From CAIWAH01 sp043755815 (GTDB lineage: Bacteria > Verrucomicrobiota > Verrucomicrobiia > Limisphaerales > UBA9464): a stretch of 64,000 bases of DNA. Shown one piece after another: positions 34,383 to 43,390 of this stretch (position 1 is its first letter; each line of letters opens with the position of its first letter). The stretch spans positions 1-64,000 of the forward strand of contig JAYUSF010000220.1 of assembly GCA_043755815.1 (NCBI GenBank), in the 5' to 3' direction. The notes beneath the pieces were generated by a model, which was not told where the DNA came from, made no database searches, and saw only the letters and a list, made by a program, of their open reading frames with translations. Both the position numbers and the translations under genes were made by a program.

Positions 34383-35108
34383 CTACCTTTCCAAGGCACG
34401 CAGCAGATACGTCATCTCCTCGTCCACGCTGCCGTCGTCGGGCTGCGTTTCGTGGACCTCCTCGCGCAGGGCTTCGCGGAAGCGTTCGCGCAGGCGGTGC
34501 AGCGCGACCTTGAACGCGCCGCCGCCCAAACCCACGGCCCGGCCGGCGGTATCGTAGTCCGCCTGGGTGCCGCTGGAGGTCAGGAACGGGCGCAGAGCGC
34601 TGAACTCGGCCTCCTTGCCCCGGCGGGCGTAGGCGGTCTCGACGCGGCCGAGCGCGCGTTCGAGGAGCGTGAGCGCCCATTGCCGGTCGAAGAAATGTTG
34701 CGGCGTTTCCGCCGAGGCGGGTTCCTCGCAGAACCATTCCTCGGCTTCGGCGGCGTCGAACGACACCACCCGGCCGCCGCCGCGGCGTTCGGCGCCGGCC
34801 TTCACCTGTTCGTCGCGTAGGTGCCGGCGGAACACGGTGAGCAGGAAGGTGCGCAGGCGACCGCGTTCGGCGTCGGCGCGGTCGAACAGGCGTAGGTGCA
34901 GCACGGCGGCGAAGAAGCCTTGCACGGCGTCCTCGGCGTCGGCCGGTGCGAGGCCGCTGCGACGGGCCCAGGCGTAGAGCGGGAACCAGTAGGCGGCGCA
35001 GAGCTGTTCGAGGGCGGCGCGGGCCGGTTCGCCGTCGCCGCGCGCCTGGAGCACGAGGCTCCAGCGGGTCGGGGCGAAGGCGGCGGGACCGTGGGAATCG
35101 GCCGGCAC
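34383..35108 (-). CDS. ECF-type RNA polymerase sigma factor (PVC type)
   Basis: 241 residues from a GTG at 35108, or up to 276 if the frame start at 35213 is used. FAPTRWSLVLQA at the front, LCAAYWFPLYAWARRSG (region 2 helix), the DAEDAVQGFFAAVL core-binding helix, and RGRLRTFLLTVFRRHLRDE follow the large ECF-like sigma factors of Planctomycetes/Verrucomicrobia. Region 4 is the ADYDTAGRAVGLGGGAFKVALHRLRERF helix-turn-helix. It is divergent from the propeller/cytochrome gene. No anti-sigma gene is adjacent; in relatives regulation often goes through a Ser/Thr kinase. Confidence 0.85.
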   Translation of the reverse strand: MPADSHGPAAFAPTRWSLVLQARGDGEPARAALEQLCAAYWFPLYAWARRSGLAPADAEDAVQGFFAAVLHLRLFDRADAERGRLRTFLLTVFRRHLRDEQVKAGAERRGGGRVVSFDAAEAEEWFCEEPASAETPQHFFDRQWALTLLERALGRVETAYARRGKEAEFSALRPFLTSSGTQADYDTAGRAVGLGGGAFKVALHRLRERFREALREEVHETQPDDGSVDEEMTYLLRALER

Positions 35109-35170
35109 GCGAAAAAAGTAGGGGCGGAGGTGTAACCGCGCCAGCGGCGTTCCCAAGAAGGGGGTGACAG

Positions 35171-38100
35171 ATGAAGAAGGAAACGTCAGTGGCGGCGGGG
35201 CATGACTCGGCACCCGTAGGAGACGAGGTCACGAGGCTCACTTGTTTGGCGGTGAGCCTCCTGAAGTCGGCTGAAGAAGCCCGCCCTCACCCTGTCCCTC
35301 TCCCCCGAGGAGAGGGGATCGCCCGCTTGAACGAAGTGACTCCACAAGCGCTGCCGAGGACTGCGCTGCGGAGCGCGGCTAGCGGGGCTGAATCTAGGCG
35401 GACGCTTTGTGAAGTCGTCGGACGCCGGCAGCGTCTCCCTCTCAGCCCGTCGGAGCGGGGGGAGAGGGTCGGGGAGAGGTGGGTGCTGAAAGGGCTGCGA
35501 ACGTTGCTTGGTTCAACCCAGCGACCCAGCGGGCAGCCTGGCAGGCTGCCCTACGCTGGCGGCGGCTGGAAAGCCGCCGCTCCGGGCGTGTCGCTGGCAC
35601 TCGCGTTGATGCCAGCCTTCGCGGCCGACGCTCCCGTCTCCACCGTGGGCTTCCTCAACGCGGCGCGGCCCGAAGCGCCGGGCACGTTGCTCAGCCATCC
35701 GGCGGCGAACGGCTCCGCCACGCTCGGGCGCACGACGACGATCAATTACGTCAACGGCTGGCTCATCATCGGCGGCGAGGGGCCCGGTTCCGCCGAACCC
35801 TACGACCTGATCAAGCGGGTCTATGACCTCGCCGACCCCGCCAATCCCGTCCGCCGGTATCCGTTGGACTTCGGCCCGGACTACCCCGGGAACCGCTGGA
35901 TCCAGAACACCGACGGCTGGAATGCCCACGGCAGCGCGCAGAGCGGGCCGTATCTCCTGCCGCTGGTCATGCGTGTGGCGACGTTTGGCGGACCGGTGGA
36001 ACTCGGCGGCGAGAGCGGCACTCCCAACCAGGGTGAAATGGCCTTGGGCTACAACCGCTCCAGCCAGGCCGGACCGTGGGAAGCCACGATGCTCTGGTAT
36101 GGCACGCCCAACCAGCAGATGCAGATCCGCCGCGTCGGCCTGAGTCCGGGCGGCGCCGCGGAATTCCATACGCTGGCCACGTTCGACCATGTGGGCGCGT
36201 TTGGCGGCGGCGACTGGCACCCGATGTTCTTCGGCGACCGGCTGATCTATGCGCGCAGCGGCGGCGCGGCGCGCGACGGCGTGGTGGTTTACCGGCTCGA
36301 ATATCACGACCCGAACGACGACGGCGTGCCGGATTCCGTGACCCCACATTTCGTGAGCTCGCTGCCCGGCGGCTTCGAAGGTTATTGGCCGAACTTCTTC
36401 AGCGACGGCACCGGCCTTTACGTCATCGGGTCGGCGACGGACATCCTCACGTCCGCGGACATCACCGCCGCGGCGAGTGCGGCCGGCGGTCCGGTCGTGG
36501 CGGGGCCGACCCTGACGATCCCGGGCTTTTCCAACGCCTCGTATCCGGTTTACCAGGATCAGTTCGGATTCATCCACAACCGCAAGGTGAACATGACGCA
36601 GTTCCTCGCGGGGCAGGGCATGGGCGCCATCGCGCTCACGCTCGACGAGGCCGGCACCGGCGTGGACACCACGCAGATCAGCCTGCCGCTGGGCAACCTT
36701 TGGATCACGGGCGGTTATCCGAATCCGGGCCGCACGCAGGGCATGGGCGTGTGGGTTCACCAGCAAGGACCGGACACCAACGCGCCGACGGTGGCGTTTC
36801 ACATTCCGCAGGCCAACCGCGCGAACTACCCGCGCCTCGCCCCGCTCAGCTTCCTGCTGCACGAGCACCCGCGCCACGGCGGCCTGCGCAACGGCATTGA
36901 TTTCACCGTGCGGCCGGTCGCGGCGGACGGCACGACGCTGGGGCCCTTCGTGCCGGGCTACCTCATCCATGATTTCGCCGGTGTGATCACGTTCACGCCC
37001 AGCGGCGGACTCGCGGCGGAAACGACCTACCAGGTGGACTTCCTTGCCGACACTTCCGACCCGCTGAACCCGGTCGGCTTCTTCGACGCCGCGGGCAACA
37101 TCATTGCGCCGTATTCGTTCCGCTTCGCGACCGGCGGTGGCGTAAACGCGCTGCCCGCGCCGCAGTTCACCGGGGTCACGGCGAGCGACTACCAGCCCGG
37201 TCCGGGGGAAAATTTCACCGTGAACGCAGCCGCGAGCGGCACCGGCGCGCTGGAATTCCGCTTCAACTTCGACGGCACCTGGTCCGACTGGGCCGCGCAT
37301 CCCACGACCAATCACGCCTACCCCGTCGCCGGCCGTCAGCGCGCGCTGGCGCAGGTCCGCGATGACAGTGGAGTGGTCGTCACCGAGCCGGTGAACCTCC
37401 TCGTGCTCAGGCCGCCAGCCGGGCCGTTGCCGACGCAAAGCTCTACGCTCGTGGTCGGCGACGACGGCGCGGCTGGGCGTCGCGTGTGGGTGGTCAATCC
37501 GGACGCCAACACCGTCACGGTGCTCAACGCGGCAAGCGGCGCGGTCGTGGCGGAACATGCCGTGGGGCAGAATCCACGCTCCGTGGCCCGCGATGCGCTC
37601 GGCCGTTACTGGATGACGTGCCTGGGCTCGGATGAAGTGCGCGTGCTCAACCCCGACGGCAGCCTCGCCCACGGCCTCACCGTGCCGTATGGCTCCGCGC
37701 CGTTCGGCGTCGCGGCGTCACCCGACGGGCAGTTCCTCTATGTGACGCTGTCCGGTCCCGGCCGCCTGCGCCGTTACTCGGCGGAAAATCCCAACGCTGC
37801 GCCGCTGGAGACCGCCACGTTCCCCACGCCGCGGGCGTTGGCGATCAGCGGCGACGGTCAGCGGGTGCTGGTGACCCGATTCATCTCGCCGGAACTGGAC
37901 GCGGAAGTCGGCGAGTTCGACGGCACCACGCTCGCGTCGGTGCGGACCTTCCGCCTCGCCAGCGCGAACCCGACCGATAACGGCGACCGCGCGTCGGGCG
38001 TGCCCAATTACCTCGCCGGCATCGCCATTGCGCCGGATGGCCGACGGGCGGTCGTCGTGTCGAAGCAGGACAACGTGCAGCGCGGCACCTTCTTCGGCGT

Positions 38101-40342
38101 GGGCAACCTCTCGCACGAGACCACGGTGCGTTCCGTGCTGTCGGTGCTCGATCTCCAGGCCAACGCCGAGATCCGGCACATCCGGCGCGACTTCGACAAC
38201 TCCGACAGCCCGACCGCCGTAGCCTACACGCCGCTGGGCGACACACTGCTCGTGACGCTCCAGGGCAACAACCGCGTCGTGGGCCTCGACGCGCTGAACC
38301 TGCTCCCGGCCACCGGCTTCAACGCGAACGGTGCCACCGTGACGTCGCCCGCGGTGAAGACGCTGGAAGCCGCCACCGGCCTCGCGCCGCAGGGCCTGCT
38401 GATTGATCCGGGCGCGCAGCGGATCTTCGTCCAAAACTTCATGGGCCGCAGCGTGACGGTGCTCGATGGCCATCCGCTGCTGGCCGAGAACCGCACGTCG
38501 CTGCCCACGCTGGCCACACCCAACACCGTCGGCACCGAGCTGCTTTCGCCCGCGGTTCTCACCGGCAAACGCATCTTCTACAACGCGGCCGACCCGCGCA
38601 TGAGCGCGGACAGCTATCGCAGTTGCGCGAGTTGCCACGTGGACGGCGGCAGTGATGGGCGGGTTTGGGATTTCACCGGCCGGGGCGAAGGCTTCCGTCG
38701 CACCACCGATCTGCGGGGCCGCTCCGGCACCGGACATGGGAATGTGCATTGGACCGGCAATTTCGATGAGATCCAGGACTTTGAGCACGACATCCGCGGC
38801 GCGTTCGGTGGGACGGGTTTCCTGAATCTGTCGCCCACGGACTTCGCCGCCAAACATCCGTCGCCCGCCTCGGCCAAGGCCGGGCTCAGCCCGGACCTCG
38901 ACGCGCTCGCGGCCTACGTGACCTCGCTGAACCAGGCCACGATCCCGCGCAGTCCGCTTCGCGCGCCCGACGGTTCGCTCACGGCCGCTGCCGTCACGGG
39001 ACGCGCCACCTTCCTTTCGCTGAACTGCCAGCAATGCCACGGCGGCGCCGCGCTCACCGACAGCGTGGTGGCACCGGTCGGGGCCACGCCGCTGCATGCG
39101 GTGGGCACCGCTTCGCAGCTCAGCGGCCAGCGGCTCGGGAAGGCGCTGGTAGGTCTCGACACCCCGACGCTGCGCGGCCTGCACACCGCGAGTTCCTACC
39201 TGCACCACGGCCAGGCGGCGACGCTCGCGGAAGTCTTCCGCTACGCCGGCGGCACCGTCCTCTTCTCGGCCCAGGGACAGTTCATCGGGGCGCCGGCGGT
39301 GAACGTGGAAGGCGACAGCCCGGCCCAGGGCGGCGGCGGAATTCTGCGCGGCGCGTGGGGCGGCACCCTGGTGAATGTCGGCGGCGTTCCCGGCAACGGC
39401 GTGCGTTTCGTCAATGTGGACGGCGGGCCGGGCGGACCCGCGCGGATCGGGCTTCGTCATATCCTCCGCGGCATCAGCACCAGCGTGCTGCGGGTCAACG
39501 GTGTGGAGCAAAGCCTCCAGTTCCTGCCGCAGTCGCCGAACAACGACTGGATGACCAGCGGCTGGCGTTGGGTGACGGCTGACATCTCGCTCAATTCCGG
39601 GCCGGTGAACACCATCGAAGTCCTCCGCGGCACGCACGAGTTCACCGACTTCCAGCTCAATGCGATCCTCGTCTCGCACGCCGGCGATCTGGCTGCGGCC
39701 CAGCCGCATGGCGTCGTCGAATCACTTCAGTTGGGGCACCGTGAGGACCTGTTCACCTTCCTGCGTTCGCTCGACGGCAGTCCGATCCCGGGCCTCGCCA
39801 CTAACCAGCCGCCCGTCGCGGCGCCGGATGTATTTCCGCGGCTGGCGGGCCGGAGCCTCAAGATTCCCCTCGCCCAACTGCTCGCGAACGACACCGACGC
39901 CGATGGACCTTCCGCGCTTACGATTATCGCCGTCAACCCAGCCTCGGCGAATGGCGTCGGGCTGACGGTCCAGGACGGCTTCGTGCTCTACGATGCCGGC
40001 GGCAACGCCGCGGCCGATACGTTCACCTACACCGTCAGCGACGGCGAAGCCACGGCCCAGGGCACGGTCACGCTCCAGGTCGAAAATGGCCCCGGCGGGC
40101 CGACGCTGAACCTGGTCGCCACCGCGTCCGTGGGCGACGAACGGCACTTCACCGCGGCCGGCATCCCGGGCCGGAGCTACGCCCTCCAACGCGCCGCCAC
40201 CGTGAACGGACCTTGGGCCAACGTGCCCGGCGCCGCTGCGGCCGCCGTGGCTTCGGCCAGCGGTGAAGTGCCTTTGCGCGACCTCGCGCCGCCCGCTGAA
40301 CCGGTGGCGTTCTATCGGGTCGTAGAGGCGATGGCTCCGTAG
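35171..40342 (+). CDS. Exported beta-propeller/cytochrome c/Ig-like protein with repeat-derived leader
   Basis: 1,723 residues as an open frame from the ATG at 35171, but residues ~38-138 come from palindromic repeats and the true start is uncertain. The signal-peptide core is SLALALMPAFAADA (about 141-154). A first domain has WLIIGGEGPGS-type propeller strands, a YVTN-like beta-propeller lies at about 757-1053 (VVNPDANTVTVLNAASG), and two haem sites CASCH (~1152) and CQQCH (~1286) lie in a region like di-haem peroxidase/MauG tails. A cadherin-like Ig module (VAAPDVFPRLAG, ~1550) and a C-terminal FYRV module follow. It probably acts in the periplasm or on the surface in electron transfer; the substrate is unknown. 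Confidence 0.75.
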   Translation: MKKETSVAAGHDSAPVGDEVTRLTCLAVSLLKSAEEARPHPVPLPRGEGIARLNEVTPQALPRTALRSAASGAESRRTLCEVVGRRQRLPLSPSERGERVGERWVLKGLRTLLGSTQRPSGQPGRLPYAGGGWKAAAPGVSLALALMPAFAADAPVSTVGFLNAARPEAPGTLLSHPAANGSATLGRTTTINYVNGWLIIGGEGPGSAEPYDLIKRVYDLADPANPVRRYPLDFGPDYPGNRWIQNTDGWNAHGSAQSGPYLLPLVMRVATFGGPVELGGESGTPNQGEMALGYNRSSQAGPWEATMLWYGTPNQQMQIRRVGLSPGGAAEFHTLATFDHVGAFGGGDWHPMFFGDRLIYARSGGAARDGVVVYRLEYHDPNDDGVPDSVTPHFVSSLPGGFEGYWPNFFSDGTGLYVIGSATDILTSADITAAASAAGGPVVAGPTLTIPGFSNASYPVYQDQFGFIHNRKVNMTQFLAGQGMGAIALTLDEAGTGVDTTQISLPLGNLWITGGYPNPGRTQGMGVWVHQQGPDTNAPTVAFHIPQANRANYPRLAPLSFLLHEHPRHGGLRNGIDFTVRPVAADGTTLGPFVPGYLIHDFAGVITFTPSGGLAAETTYQVDFLADTSDPLNPVGFFDAAGNIIAPYSFRFATGGGVNALPAPQFTGVTASDYQPGPGENFTVNAAASGTGALEFRFNFDGTWSDWAAHPTTNHAYPVAGRQRALAQVRDDSGVVVTEPVNLLVLRPPAGPLPTQSSTLVVGDDGAAGRRVWVVNPDANTVTVLNAASGAVVAEHAVGQNPRSVARDALGRYWMTCLGSDEVRVLNPDGSLAHGLTVPYGSAPFGVAASPDGQFLYVTLSGPGRLRRYSAENPNAAPLETATFPTPRALAISGDGQRVLVTRFISPELDAEVGEFDGTTLASVRTFRLASANPTDNGDRASGVPNYLAGIAIAPDGRRAVVVSKQDNVQRGTFFGVGNLSHETTVRSVLSVLDLQANAEIRHIRRDFDNSDSPTAVAYTPLGDTLLVTLQGNNRVVGLDALNLLPATGFNANGATVTSPAVKTLEAATGLAPQGLLIDPGAQRIFVQNFMGRSVTVLDGHPLLAENRTSLPTLATPNTVGTELLSPAVLTGKRIFYNAADPRMSADSYRSCASCHVDGGSDGRVWDFTGRGEGFRRTTDLRGRSGTGHGNVHWTGNFDEIQDFEHDIRGAFGGTGFLNLSPTDFAAKHPSPASAKAGLSPDLDALAAYVTSLNQATIPRSPLRAPDGSLTAAAVTGRATFLSLNCQQCHGGAALTDSVVAPVGATPLHAVGTASQLSGQRLGKALVGLDTPTLRGLHTASSYLHHGQAATLAEVFRYAGGTVLFSAQGQFIGAPAVNVEGDSPAQGGGGILRGAWGGTLVNVGGVPGNGVRFVNVDGGPGGPARIGLRHILRGISTSVLRVNGVEQSLQFLPQSPNNDWMTSGWRWVTADISLNSGPVNTIEVLRGTHEFTDFQLNAILVSHAGDLAAAQPHGVVESLQLGHREDLFTFLRSLDGSPIPGLATNQPPVAAPDVFPRLAGRSLKIPLAQLLANDTDADGPSALTIIAVNPASANGVGLTVQDGFVLYDAGGNAAADTFTYTVSDGEATAQGTVTLQVENGPGGPTLNLVATASVGDERHFTAAGIPGRSYALQRAATVNGPWANVPGAAAAAVASASGEVPLRDLAPPAEPVAFYRVVEAMAP
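35284..35583. repeat. Cluster of palindromic repeats translated in frame
   Basis: Three units in series. Imperfect arms at 35284-35306 and 35457-35483 (core ccctctccccc/ggggggagaggg) are followed by the hairpin gggcagcc-tggca-ggctgccc at 35531-35552. The last is cggcggct-ggaa-agccgccg at 35561-35580, matching 19318-19340. All lie within one open frame and end eight codons before the hydrophobic core of the signal peptide. Confidence 0.85.
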
Positions 40343-40372
40343 TCCGTTGGGGAATTTATCGTTATTGAAATA

Positions 40373-41323
40373 ATGAAGCCTTCTTTGTTCACGTCCCGTT
40401 GTCTCCGACCTGTGGTGACCAAGGCTGCCGAACCAACACCGCCGCCCGGAGGGCTCCTGGAACTTAGCCGGGGGCAACGACCCCGGATCGGATTCCGCGT
40501 CCCGTCGCAACCCGGCAGGGGTGTCGGATGCTCGGACGTTCCACCACCCCTCCAGGGTGGAATGAACCAACCCGACCCGAGTCCGGGGGCGTTGCCCCCG
40601 GCTAAGTTCCGGAGGCCCTCCGGGCCGATGGCGAGTTTGGCAGTTGCGCTTGGCGTGGGACTCCTTAGGGCCGCCGCCGCGGTTGTGGAGTTCGACTCCG
40701 GGCCGGTGAACCAGTGGATCCCGGACGACTCGGCGACCGGGATTGCCTCCACGATCAACGTGGATGATGCCGGCGTCGTCACGGGGGTCAGCGTTCGCTT
40801 CGAACTCAGCGTGCCCGCGAACCAGACCGGCTGGCTGGGCGATCTCTACGCCTACCTGCGGCACGACGACGGTTTTGCCGTGCTGCTCAATCGCCCCGGG
40901 CGGACGTCCGTGAATCCCTTCGGTTACGGCGATGTTCAGACCATGAATCTGACCTTCGCCGACAGCGCGTTCAACGGCGACATCCACGGTTATCGCGCCA
41001 CGGCGCCGTTGAATGCGTCCGGTTCGCTCGTGGGTCCGTTGCTGGGCGCGTGGGCGCCCGACGGCCGCGCGGCTGACCCCGCCATGGCCCTGGACACCAT
41101 GCCGCGCACCGCGCTCCTCGGCGGCTTCGCCGGCCACAGCCTGAATGGCAACTGGACGCTGTTCGTCGCCGATCTTTCGAGCGGCGGCCAACACCGCCTC
41201 GACCGTTGGGCCTTGGAGTTTGAAGTTCAGCCGACGCCTGTGCCGGAACCCACCCCCTCGGCGGCGGCGGTGACGGTCGGCTTGCTGCTGTTCGCAGGCT
41301 GGCGCAGCCGGAGGCCGCGATGA
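40373..41323 (+). CDS. PEP-CTERM-anchored protein with proprotein convertase P-domain-like fold
   Basis: 316 residues from the ATG at 40373, or 231 from the ATG at 40628 (MASLAVALGVGLLRAAAAV), which begins the signal-peptide core. The body (about 103-285) resembles the P-domain beta sandwich: GVSVRFELSVPANQTGWLGD, AYLRHDDG, GHSLNGNWTLFVADLS. The C-terminus is a PEP-CTERM signal: VPEPTPS, a hydrophobic helix and WRSRRPR, to be cleaved by an exosortase and transferred to the surface or matrix. Codons 25-84 are a palindromic repeat. It follows the cytochrome protein by 30 bp. Confidence 0.85.
   Translation: MKPSLFTSRCLRPVVTKAAEPTPPPGGLLELSRGQRPRIGFRVPSQPGRGVGCSDVPPPLQGGMNQPDPSPGALPPAKFRRPSGPMASLAVALGVGLLRAAAAVVEFDSGPVNQWIPDDSATGIASTINVDDAGVVTGVSVRFELSVPANQTGWLGDLYAYLRHDDGFAVLLNRPGRTSVNPFGYGDVQTMNLTFADSAFNGDIHGYRATAPLNASGSLVGPLLGAWAPDGRAADPAMALDTMPRTALLGGFAGHSLNGNWTLFVADLSSGGQHRLDRWALEFEVQPTPVPEPTPSAAAVTVGLLLFAGWRSRRPR
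40445..40624. repeat. 180-bp palindromic element inserted in frame
   Basis: Arms of 43 bp at 40445-40487 and 40582-40624 are inverted copies with about 39 matches (core aacttagccgggggcaacg). The interior has a second smaller palindrome. As drawn the element is exactly 60 codons with no stop in the frame of the PEP-CTERM gene. It ends three bases before the ATG at 40628. Confidence 0.9.
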
Positions 41324-41412
41324 GGATCAGCGGACCAAGTGCTGTCCGGCCACGTCCCCTCGATCCTGGAATCTGGACTTCCCGGCGTTCACCCGCGGTT
41401 CACTGTTTTCCC

Positions 41413-42576
41413 ATGAAACTTCTGTTCACACTTCTGACCTCGGTTGGTTTCGCGCTGCAGGCCGCCGATGACCTCACGCCGTTGTCGGATGAGTTTCGTT
41501 CGCCTGCGACGCGCACCAACTGGCAGCGCATCTATCAGACCGAAGGCTGGGGCAACGACGCGCTGGCCACGTTCGATGTCGGCCAGCAGCGGCCCGGCCG
41601 CCTGCTCCTGGTGCCGCACACCAGCAGTTGGTATGCGGAATGGCGCGGCGAACTCACCTACAAGACCGTGACCGGCGACTTCGTGATCACGACCGACGTC
41701 GAGGTGTCGCGGCGAGGCGGCGGCGGAGCGCCCAACAGCCTGTATTCGCTGGCCGGCATCATGGTGCGCTCACCGCGGACGATGACTTTACCCGCGCAGT
41801 GGACGCCCGGCGGGCAGAACTACGTCTTCCTCTCCCTCGGGGCGGCCAACACGCCCGGCACCTACCAGCACGAGGTGAAGACCACGGTGAACAGCGTCTC
41901 GACGTTGGAGATCACGCCCGGCGCTTCGCGGGCCCAGATCCAGGTCGCGCGCATCGGCCGGCACCTGATCCTGCTGCGGCGGCCTGCCGGCGGAAGCTGG
42001 GTCGTGCATCGCCGGTATTCCCGGCCGGATTTCCCGGCGACGTTGCAAGCGGGCCTCACCGTTTACACCGACTGGCCTAACTGCGAGCGAGTCGGTGCCG
42101 CTGCCCAAAACGTCACCGTGCTGACCAACGGAGCCTCACTGCCCGGCGGGGAAACCTTTGCCGGCGCCAATCCAGATCTTGAGGCGGTGTTCGACTACGT
42201 GCGCTACGCCCGTCCGCAGGTGCCGGCCAATCTCGTGGGTGCGGACCTGTCGAAGCCCGCCGCGGTGAGCGACGCGCAGTTGCACGCCTTCCTTGGAGAC
42301 GCCGCCCATCAGCCGGCCGTTGCTCTGCGGTTGCACTCCGTGGAGGTGGGCCCGGGAGCGACCCGCCTGCGAATCGGCTACGCCAACGGCGAACCGATTG
42401 AGGCGCATCGTCTCGACCGGTTGCGGATTTGGGCCACCGCGGCCATCGGGGTTCCACGGGCGACGTGGCGCGTCCTGCCGGTTCCGGGGCAGTCCGCCGG
42501 CGAAGATGCGTTGGTTGAGGATCCGGGCGCGGCTGGAGATGCGGGCCAGTTCTACTCCGCGGCGGAACTCCCTTAA
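41413..42576 (+). CDS. Exported concanavalin-like (DUF1349-type) protein
   Basis: 387 residues from the ATG at 41413; the open frame extends upstream without support. A signal peptide (LLFTLLTSVGFALQAA) is followed by a beta-sandwich with LSDEFRSPATRTNWQRIY, YKTVTGDFVITTDVEV, AGIMVRSP and RSYSRPDF-like strands, the pattern of DUF1349/LamG-type glucanase-fold domains that bind or cleave glycans. Conserved catalytic acids cannot be assigned. It converges with the TauE gene with a four-base overlap. Confidence 0.75.
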   Translation: MKLLFTLLTSVGFALQAADDLTPLSDEFRSPATRTNWQRIYQTEGWGNDALATFDVGQQRPGRLLLVPHTSSWYAEWRGELTYKTVTGDFVITTDVEVSRRGGGGAPNSLYSLAGIMVRSPRTMTLPAQWTPGGQNYVFLSLGAANTPGTYQHEVKTTVNSVSTLEITPGASRAQIQVARIGRHLILLRRPAGGSWVVHRRYSRPDFPATLQAGLTVYTDWPNCERVGAAAQNVTVLTNGASLPGGETFAGANPDLEAVFDYVRYARPQVPANLVGADLSKPAAVSDAQLHAFLGDAAHQPAVALRLHSVEVGPGATRLRIGYANGEPIEAHRLDRLRIWATAAIGVPRATWRVLPVPGQSAGEDALVEDPGAAGDAGQFYSAAELP

Positions 42577-43337
42577 CCGGACGTCAGCAGCTTCGCGGCG
42601 GCGAAGAGGGCGAAGACCAACACCAGCGAGTCGAACCATTTCTGCGGCAGGCGGGCCATGACGTTCTTGCCGAGGAACAGGCCGCCGACAATCGCGGGCA
42701 CCAACAGCAGGTTGAAAGTGAGGCTGGGCGTCTGGATGAGGCCGAGCTGGACGCTGAACGGCACCTTGATCGCGTTGATCAGCAGGAAGAACCACGCCGC
42801 CGTCCCGACAAAGGCGTCCTTCGGCAGCGCCACTGCCAGCAGGTAAACCCCCATGACCGGTCCGGCCGCGTTGGCCAGCATCGTGGTCACACCCGCGATC
42901 AGGCCCATCGTCCAGGCGAACCCGGCCGTGTGGGGCACCCGCGCGAAGAGGTCGGGCTTCCAGTTGCGGCCCAGTTGCACGAGTGCCAGCGCGAGCACGA
43001 TGCCGCCGATCACCGGATTGAAGCGGGAGGCGGGAATGCCCTGCCGCTGCGTCCAGCCCATCATCGCCCAGCCGATCGCCACGCCGATCAGGGCCGGCGG
43101 CAGCGTGCGGAACACATGCGGCCACTGCGCGTGCCGGCGGAACAGCAGCACCGCGCCGATGTCGCCGGCGACCAGCATGGGCAACACCACGCCGGTCGAG
43201 GCGAGGCCGGGGAACAGGTGCGCGAAGATGACCACGTGCAGCAGGCTGATGCCGGGCAATCCGCTCTTGGAAACGCCGATGCCCGTCGCCGCGAGGACGG
43301 CGAGCAACCACTGGACGACACTGAATTCCGGCAACAC
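42573..43337 (-). CDS. TauE/SafE-family sulfite/organosulfonate exporter
   Basis: 254 residues from a GTG at 43337. Eight or so hydrophobic segments in two halves, each with a Gly/Pro-rich motif (GIGVSKSGLPGIS and GLIAGVTTMLANAAGPVMGVYL) characteristic of TauE/SafE permeases that move sulfite, sulfoacetate or related anions. It is last in a leftward run with two sulfatase genes, 53 bp after the nearer one, so handling of sulfur oxyanions released by those enzymes is a reasonable inference. Confidence 0.88.
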   Translation of the reverse strand: MLPEFSVVQWLLAVLAATGIGVSKSGLPGISLLHVVIFAHLFPGLASTGVVLPMLVAGDIGAVLLFRRHAQWPHVFRTLPPALIGVAIGWAMMGWTQRQGIPASRFNPVIGGIVLALALVQLGRNWKPDLFARVPHTAGFAWTMGLIAGVTTMLANAAGPVMGVYLLAVALPKDAFVGTAAWFFLLINAIKVPFSVQLGLIQTPSLTFNLLLVPAIVGGLFLGKNVMARLPQKWFDSLVLVFALFAAAKLLTSG

Positions 43338-43390
43338 CAAGCGTCGAGCGTTTCAGCCGCCGGCGCGCGCCGCAAGGATCGCCGCCGGTT

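Noticed and set aside
35513..39709. Two long minus-strand frames (719 and 663 codons) opposite the cytochrome/propeller gene
   Set aside because: Arg/His/Gly-rich shadow translations; the plus strand shows haem motifs, propeller repeats and a signal peptide.
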